The notes under the pieces are model-generated. The model was not told the DNA's origin, did no database searches, and saw nothing but the letters and a program-made list of their open reading frames with translations. This document shows, one piece after another, positions 15,655 to 19,704 of a stretch of 19,704 nucleotides of DNA. The stretch spans positions 1-19,704 of the forward strand of contig UQKE01000044.1 of assembly GCA_900541555.1 (NCBI GenBank), in the 5' to 3' direction. Both the position numbers and the translations under genes were made by a program. The DNA comes from an uncultured Porphyromonadaceae bacterium. GTDB taxonomy: Bacteria; Bacteroidota; Bacteroidia; Bacteroidales; Muribaculaceae. The stretch's first letter is position 1, and each line of letters starts with the position of its first letter.

Positions 15655-16563
15655 TCACTTCTTGTCGGAAGTTTCGCGCGACTTTACTCTGATTTTGCTG
15701 GCGTCGAAACCTTCGCCATAAACCGTATTCACATTGCCTTGCGAAACAAAGGCGTGAGGATCGATGGAGTAAATAATGCGATAGATGTGGAGCGCCTCGG
15801 TCTTGCGACTGAATATGACCAGCATTTTCACTTCCTGCTTCGTATACCATCCCGTACCGTCGAGAATCGTGCAGCCACGGTGCATTTCCTTGTTGACAGC
15901 CGTGGCAATTTCGCTCCATTTTTTTGAAAAGACAGAAAATTGCACAGCCTGCTTGGTGTTGTTGACAACCATGTCGGTCATGTAAGTCAAGAAAATCAAC
16001 ACCACATATCCATAAACGACAATATCCAAATTATGATTTATCAAATACGACGATGAAATGATAATCATATCCACATAAAGAATCATCCGTCCTACTGAAA
16101 CTTGGCGATATTTCGACACCATCGCGGCAATAATGTCCGAACCGCCGGTGCTGCCATTATGCGTAAACGCGATGCCTACACCCGTGCCACACATGACGGC
16201 GCCAATAATGCAATTCAGCAAAATGTCGTTTTCGATATAAATAGGATGAGCCTCAAACAATTCTTGCGCAATCAACATGAAAATACTCAAAAACGAAGCT
16301 CCAAAAATTGTCTTCAAGACAAATTGCTTCCCCACAATCTTAAATGCAAGCGCAAGCAACAGGATATTAAGCGTGTAAAACGAATACGCAACCGGAATAC
16401 CTGTTTGGAAATAAATGAGCGACGCCACGCCGGCAAGTCCGCCAATCACAACCCCGTGGGGAAGTATGAATCCGCAAAACCCAACGGCATAAAGCACCAA
16501 ACCGACCGTTATCATGCAATAGTCTTTCGACATATGCCAAATCCATTCTTTCGACAGCTTCAT
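15655..16563 (-). CDS. YitT family membrane protein (DUF161/DUF2179)
   Basis: A 302-residue inner-membrane protein of the YitT family, whose substrate is unknown. Several hydrophobic segments occupy about residues 15-190. They include FILPHGVVIGGLAGVASL near the N-terminus and the family repeat GTGVGIAFTHNGSTGGSDIIAAMVSKY in the middle. The C-terminal cytoplasmic domain (about 205-295) is DUF2179, with GCTILDGTGWYTKQEVKMLVIFSRK and IDPHAFVSQGNVNTVYGEGF. Length and order are normal. The minus-strand -7 box TAATTTTG (16585-16592) predicts a leader of about 15 nt. It converges with tdk. Confidence 0.93.
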   Translation of the reverse strand: MKLSKEWIWHMSKDYCMITVGLVLYAVGFCGFILPHGVVIGGLAGVASLIYFQTGIPVAYSFYTLNILLLALAFKIVGKQFVLKTIFGASFLSIFMLIAQELFEAHPIYIENDILLNCIIGAVMCGTGVGIAFTHNGSTGGSDIIAAMVSKYRQVSVGRMILYVDMIIISSSYLINHNLDIVVYGYVVLIFLTYMTDMVVNNTKQAVQFSVFSKKWSEIATAVNKEMHRGCTILDGTGWYTKQEVKMLVIFSRKTEALHIYRIIYSIDPHAFVSQGNVNTVYGEGFDASKIRVKSRETSDKK

Positions 16564-16584
16564 ATTGAACGTTTAAATTTCGTG

Positions 16585-16592
16585 CAAAATTA
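16585..16592 (-). promoter_or_regulatory. Putative -7 box of the YitT-like gene
   Basis: TAATTTTG on the minus strand fits TAnnTTTG; no clear TTTG stands at -33. The predicted start near 16579 lies about 15 nt before the ATG. Confidence 0.5.
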
Positions 16593-16645
16593 TATATTTT
16601 ATTCAGCCTATATGCATACAGATGTAAAAATGCCGTAACTTTTCA

Positions 16646-16657
16646 CTGCACATGCAG
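16646..16657. repeat. Short palindrome after the aminotransferase stop
   Basis: CTGCA and TGCAG flank a 2-nt centre immediately after the stop codon of the sugar aminotransferase gene. No T-run follows on the minus strand, so it is at best a weak transcript end. Confidence 0.3.
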
Positions 16658-16659
16658 AT

Positions 16660-17784
16660 TTAAAAGCCATTGGCGATTGCGGCTATTTCTGCAATGTCGC
16701 CAACCGGCATCGATTCCGATACAGGCAAACTGACAATCTCTGATGCCAAGCGGCAAGTCACCGGAAGCTCAATCGCAGCATATTGCCGATAGCATGGCTG
16801 CAAATGGGGCGGCACCGCATAGTGGATGTCGGTTTCCACGCCATGTCTCGCCATATAGTCGCGAAACTCATCCCGCCGCTTCGGCACGCGGATTTCATAT
16901 TGATGCCACACCTGCACATCTTCTGAAAAAATTCGCGGTTTCACGATTTGCGGATTCCGAATATGCGCATCATATATGGCGGCGCGTTCGCGACGCGCAA
17001 CCGTAATTTCTTCCAAATGCCCAAGTTTCACGCACAGCACGGCCGCTTGCAGCTCGTCCATGCGGCAGTTCAAGCCACGGTAAATATTGTGGTATCGCGT
17101 ATCCGCTCCATAATTGGCAAGCGCGCGCACGGTCGAAGCCAATTGCTTGTCGGACGTAACGACGGCTCCGGCATCGCCCATCGCCCCAATGTTTTTTGTC
17201 GGATAAAAGCTAAATGCCGCCACATCTCCCAAACCGCCTGTCGCATGCGTGCCGTGCAAACCTGCAAACCGCGACGACGCGCCAATGGCTTGCGCATTGT
17301 CTTCCACAATTTTCACCCCATAGCGCTCCGCCAGCCGCACTGCATCCGGCGACCAGCAAGGCGAACCATAGAGATGCACCACCATGATCGCTTTCGTGCG
17401 CGACGTGATTTTTTGCTCCGCTTGCGCAAAATCAAGATTCATCGTTGTCTCGTCGATGTCGGCAAAAACCGGCACAAGCCCATTGTCTGTGACTGCCAAA
17501 ACGGATGCCACATACGTGTTGGCCGGCACAATCACCTCATCTCCGCGTTGCATCACTCCCATTTCCACATAGGCGCGGAAAATCAGCCGCAATGCGTCCA
17601 GTCCGTTGCTGCAAGCCACTGCATGCCCTGCATGGCACAAGTCTGCCAATTCCCTTTCAAGGCGTGCCGCAAACTTTCCATGCAAATACCATCCATCGTC
17701 CAATATCTGCTCCCAAGCCGCCCGAATTTCATCCACATAAGGCTCATTGGCTTTTTTCAAGGAAAGGAATTGATAATGTTTCAT
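16660..17784 (-). CDS. DegT/DnrJ/EryC1/StrS-family sugar-nucleotide aminotransferase (FdtB/QdtB-like)
   Basis: A 374-residue PLP enzyme. It probably transfers an amino group to C-3 of a dTDP-3-keto-6-deoxyhexose, making a 3-amino sugar for surface glycans. Seen: SNGLDALRLIFRA (phosphate and cofactor cradle), DEVIVPANTYVAS, VVHLYG, VEDNAQAIGA (D162 against the pyridine N) and FSFYPTKNIGAMGDAGAV with PLP lysine K197. The GLNCRMDELQAAVL and VPPHLQPCY segments are also typical. Its ATG overlaps the stop of the second WxcM/FdtA-like gene by 4 bp (ATGA), which couples them and supports the 3-keto pathway. The acyltransferase of a full Fuc3NAc/Qui3NAc pathway is not in the window. Confidence 0.9.
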   Translation of the reverse strand: MKHYQFLSLKKANEPYVDEIRAAWEQILDDGWYLHGKFAARLERELADLCHAGHAVACSNGLDALRLIFRAYVEMGVMQRGDEVIVPANTYVASVLAVTDNGLVPVFADIDETTMNLDFAQAEQKITSRTKAIMVVHLYGSPCWSPDAVRLAERYGVKIVEDNAQAIGASSRFAGLHGTHATGGLGDVAAFSFYPTKNIGAMGDAGAVVTSDKQLASTVRALANYGADTRYHNIYRGLNCRMDELQAAVLCVKLGHLEEITVARRERAAIYDAHIRNPQIVKPRIFSEDVQVWHQYEIRVPKRRDEFRDYMARHGVETDIHYAVPPHLQPCYRQYAAIELPVTCRLASEIVSLPVSESMPVGDIAEIAAIANGF

Positions 17785-18233
17785 CGCCGTTTGCTTGCCG
17801 TAAGGTCAAGGAATTTACCATAATCGCGCACATAATCGTCCGGATCATACAAATCGGAAGCCAACGCGAGGCATACCGAGCCCGACGAAAAATTATCCAT
17901 TGTCAACCAAATGCCCGGCGTAATCAACAACCCTGCATTTGAGCGATTCAACGTAAAGGTCTTCTTTTCCGCACCGTCATCGAGCGTCACGTCAAAACTT
18001 CCGCTCACAGCCAACAGATATCTCCAACAATGGTAATGCGAATGGCCTCCACGGTCGGCACCGCCGGGAATATCGTACATGTAATACACTCTCTGCACTG
18101 CAAACGGGAACGTGCCGGAATTTTCGACAACCGACAAATTGCCATTTTCATGCGCATGGACAGGCAAAACGACCATCCGGCAATCTGACACGCGCGATGT
18201 GGCATGCGCATCAATATCACACCCCTGCTTCAT
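17781..18233 (-). CDS. WxcM/FdtA-like sugar 3,4-ketoisomerase, second copy
   Basis: A 150-residue cupin-fold protein. Relatives (FdtA, QdtA) convert dTDP-4-keto-6-deoxyglucose to the 3-keto sugar. The core reads SVVENSGTFPFAVQRVYYMYDIPGG, then RGGHSHYHCWRYLLAVSGSFDVTLDDG with the paired active-site histidines H64 and H66, then DNFSSGSVCLALASDLYDPDDYVRDY. The start was set at 18233 (MKQGCDID), because the longer frame runs far back into the upstream gene. The ATG at 18254 is the alternative. It overlaps the first copy by 17 bp and the aminotransferase by 4 bp. The Gln often found a few residues after the second His is not present here (HYHCWRY). Confidence 0.85.
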   Translation of the reverse strand: MKQGCDIDAHATSRVSDCRMVVLPVHAHENGNLSVVENSGTFPFAVQRVYYMYDIPGGADRGGHSHYHCWRYLLAVSGSFDVTLDDGAEKKTFTLNRSNAGLLITPGIWLTMDNFSSGSVCLALASDLYDPDDYVRDYGKFLDLTASKRR

Positions 18234-18624
18234 TCTTGTAGCAATTAAAGTCATCAATATAATCCTTCGGATCGTAGCATGTGGAAGAGAGCACCAATGC
18301 AACCGAATTGGTTGAAAAGTTGTCAAGTTCGCGCCACATCATCTGTGGCACATACAGTCCATAATAAGAACGCGCCATGTGGTACCGCCGCTCTTCCCTC
18401 CCGTCGTTGAGCACGACATCGAAACTGCCGGAAAGAGCCACAATCATTTCTTGCTGGCTGCGAAAAGCATGTCCGTAACGGCGTTCGCCCCCCGGCACAT
18501 CGTAAATCCAATACACTCGCGCTATCGCAAAAGGCAGGCCGTCGCCGTTTTCGACAAACGACAACTTGCCTCTCGGATCGCAAATCTTTGGCAAATCGAC
18601 AAGCTTTACGCTTTCAAAACCCAT
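18217..18624 (-). CDS. WxcM/FdtA-like protein, first copy with altered histidine pair
   Basis: A 135-residue cupin-fold homologue of the next gene. Core: LSFVENGDGLPFAIARVYWIYDVPGG, RRYGHAFRSQQEMIVALSGSFDVVLNDG, DNFSTNSVALVLSSTCYDPKDYIDDF. Of the two active-site histidines only H52 remains; the second is Phe (F54). It may have a different specificity, be inactive, or work together with the second copy. The codon at 18633 is GTG and would add MCV; the ATG at 18624 is the better start. It lies 23 bp after the small lipoprotein gene and overlaps the second copy by 17 bp. Confidence 0.85.
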   Translation of the reverse strand: MGFESVKLVDLPKICDPRGKLSFVENGDGLPFAIARVYWIYDVPGGERRYGHAFRSQQEMIVALSGSFDVVLNDGREERRYHMARSYYGLYVPQMMWRELDNFSTNSVALVLSSTCYDPKDYIDDFNCYKNEAGV

Positions 18625-18647
18625 GACGCACACAAAAAAGAGCCCCT

Positions 18648-19088
18648 CTACCCGTTGATCTGCTCCAACAAGGCTTGCTCTGCTGCTTGTGCTTGTTCGA
18701 GATTCGACTTCAACTCTTTTAAATCTTTTTCGATATTGGCTTTGCCAAGCTGTTCGAATGCTTCTTTCGCAGATTCGGCATCCGACTTCATTGCCGCATC
18801 ATAGCACTCCAATGCTTTTTCAATATAATCGGAAAGGTTTGCCGGATCGTTGGCACCTTCCATCTCTTTTTCCGCCAAATAATTATAACCGGCTGTCAAT
18901 ACCGCCAAATTTTCAGCATCGCAATCTGCCTTCTTCGCATACATTTCGGAAGTCAGCTTTGCCACGTCCTCTGTCTTGCCGCCGGCCATCGCCGCTTTCA
19001 ACGCTTCACTGTCCTTTTCTGCTTCGGATGTGCATCCGGCCAACATCATCAGGCAAATGCCCAAAAATAGAAATAGTTTTTTCATCAT
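18648..19088 (-). CDS. Small exported lipoprotein, paralogue of the upstream gene
   Basis: A 146-residue protein with a clear lipoprotein signal (MMKKLFLFLGICLMMLAGC, lipid cysteine C19). The mature part is helical and rich in Ala, Glu and Lys. I do not recognise a named family. It shares a pattern with the protein upstream: (E/D)AL..A...G....A.L..E.Y..K..C.A.NLA.L...Y..LAEK, then Y..A.K.DA..A...F. The helical-repeat look resembles TPR-like small proteins, but no clear TPR is visible. ATGs at 19088 and 19085 are both possible. It is 13 bp downstream of its paralogue and 23 bp upstream of the FdtA-like pair. Confidence 0.8.
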   Translation of the reverse strand: MMKKLFLFLGICLMMLAGCTSEAEKDSEALKAAMAGGKTEDVAKLTSEMYAKKADCDAENLAVLTAGYNYLAEKEMEGANDPANLSDYIEKALECYDAAMKSDAESAKEAFEQLGKANIEKDLKELKSNLEQAQAAEQALLEQING

Positions 19089-19101
19089 TATTCAATCGTT
19101 T

Positions 19102-19515
19102 TTAAAAATTCATGGAATCTGCCACAGCTTTCTGATATTCACCGAGATTTGCCTCATAATCGGCAACTACGGCCGCCATATCTGTGCCTTTTTCCTTGAA
19201 ACGCGCCGAAGCCTCCGCCGCGTCTTTTTTTGCAGCGCTACGATAGGAATCTATCGTTTTCAACACAAAATCGTATCGCGACACGGCATCCGGCGCTTTC
19301 TCGGCAAGCATGTGATAAGCAATCGCCAAATCGGCAAGGTTTGCCGCCGAGCAATTCGACTTGCCGACATACAATTCATTCGCCAAATCTTCCGCACGAG
19401 AAAAATCGCCCGCAATCAAGGCGTCGGACAAAGCGCTGCAACGGTCGTCGGCATCAGATGCCGCGGCAAAAAAACAGACAAACACACATGCCAATAAAAA
19501 AGCTAAACGTCGCAT
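19102..19515 (-). CDS. Small secreted protein, paralogue of the downstream lipoprotein
   Basis: A 137-residue protein with a signal peptide (MRRLAFLLACVFVCFFAAASDADD; likely cleavage after AAA or AAAS). Unlike its neighbour it has no lipobox, so it is probably soluble in the periplasm or secreted. The mature part CSALSDALIAGDFSRAEDLANELYVGKSNCSAANLADLAIAYHMLAEK aligns with the lipoprotein, including the second cysteine of CxAxNLAxL. No named family recognised. The start was set at 19515; a longer frame would read back through a promoter region into the repeat at the right edge. It is the first gene of the five-gene minus-strand cluster. Confidence 0.78.
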   Translation of the reverse strand: MRRLAFLLACVFVCFFAAASDADDRCSALSDALIAGDFSRAEDLANELYVGKSNCSAANLADLAIAYHMLAEKAPDAVSRYDFVLKTIDSYRSAAKKDAAEASARFKEKGTDMAAVVADYEANLGEYQKAVADSMNF

Positions 19516-19532
19516 AGTTGTAATATTTGGCG

Positions 19533-19561
19533 TAAAATTACTAAATTTTAGCTTACCACAA
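19533..19561 (-). promoter_or_regulatory. Weak promoter candidate for the exported-protein/sugar cluster
   Basis: On the minus strand TAATTTTA (19533-19540) is one base from TAnnTTTG, with TTG at 19559-19561, 18 bp upstream. It is about 17 bp before the first ATG of the cluster. Confidence 0.35.
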
Positions 19562-19623
19562 TACGACAAACCCACACAAAACGTCGAAAGCGGCGCAAAA
19601 ATCGAACAAATCCAAACATGCTT

Positions 19624-19654
19624 GTTGTTTTCCTCTCGGCTTTGACTACCTTTG
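19624..19654 (+). promoter_or_regulatory. Rightward promoter at the window edge, directly upstream of a repeat copy
   Basis: GTTG (19624-19627), a 19-bp spacer and TACCTTTG (19647-19654) match the consensus well. Its transcript would leave the window on the right, starting with the repeat element. Confidence 0.6.
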
Positions 19655-19704
19655 CAGAAAATAAGCTGCATCTCGGCATAATCGCCCAAACAAGTTTGGC
19701 GTTT
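19655..19704 (+). repeat. Third copy (partial) of the 75-bp repeat family
   Basis: In the opposite orientation to the copies at 14764-14913, this segment repeats the core AAAATAAGCTGC, then ATCTCGGCATAATCGCCCAA and a stem-loop (CCAAA 19686-19690, CAAG loop, TTTGG 19695-19699). It directly follows a TAnnTTTG box, as in the other locus, and continues past the window end. The core is nearly identical to unit B. Confidence 0.8.

Noticed and set aside
16948..17823. A 291-codon plus-strand open frame opposite the aminotransferase
   Set aside because: It is a shadow of the DegT-family gene; the translation is His/Arg/Cys-rich without family features.
17781..18624. One FdtA-like gene split by a frameshift
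   Set aside because: Each frame encodes a complete cupin domain from the N-terminal strand to the DPxDY end, so these are two genes, not two halves.
19516..19689. N-terminal extension of the first exported paralogue by 58 residues
   Set aside because: It reads through the right-edge repeat and intergenic DNA. A proper signal peptide starts at 19515 and would be internal in the longer form.

Overview
The window looks like a chromosomal segment of a gut-type member of the order Bacteroidales (Muribaculaceae-like is my best guess, not proven). Three things point there. Promoters follow the Bacteroidetes pattern TTTG, about 19-20 bp, then TAnnTTTG. Start codons have A/T-rich upstream sequence without Shine-Dalgarno motifs. 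The gene content also fits: a Rho with a very long disordered insert, a six-domain S1, rubrerythrin with N-terminal rubredoxin, a DUF3109 protein, paired WxcM/FdtA-like genes, and lipoproteins. No phage, transposase, rRNA, tRNA or CRISPR array was seen.

Layout. Left part (1-3183), minus strand: a DUF4143-type ATPase with an unusual repeat in its leader, then an AspT/YidE-type membrane transporter. Middle-left (3375-8093), plus strand: a cysteine-rich DUF3109 protein, rho and rpsA, each with its own recognisable promoter, and strong terminators after rho and rpsA. Middle (8249-11687), minus strand: a perR-rubrerythrin peroxide-stress operon with a Per-box-like site in its promoter, a lipoprotein N-acetylmuramidase, and the dipeptidase pepD. 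Then plus strand (11844-13979): a small membrane protein overlapping an OmpH/Skp-like lipoprotein, and hflX. hflX converges on a ThiF/MoeB-type E1-like gene, and their stop codons overlap.

Right part (14705-19704): the thiF/moeB-like gene and a thymidine kinase gene are divergent. The 247 bp between them hold two tandem 75-bp repeats and a palindromic double promoter. After tdk come a convergent YitT-family membrane protein and a minus-strand cluster of five genes: two paralogous small exported proteins, two overlapping WxcM/FdtA-like sugar isomerase genes and a DegT-family sugar aminotransferase. The last three probably make a 3-amino-3,6-dideoxy sugar nucleotide for a surface glycan. A third copy of the 75-bp repeat family starts at the right edge of the window.

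The most interesting signal is this repeat family. In two separate places it directly follows a TAnnTTTG promoter box. It contains a small hairpin whose stem differs between copies by a compensatory A-U/G-C exchange and by a G-U wobble, as expected for an RNA leader element. The other main observations are the ATPase leader repeats, the Per box, the low-complexity Rho insert and the tandem paralogous exported proteins. Several start codons were moved inward because the longer reading frames begin inside promoters or repeats.
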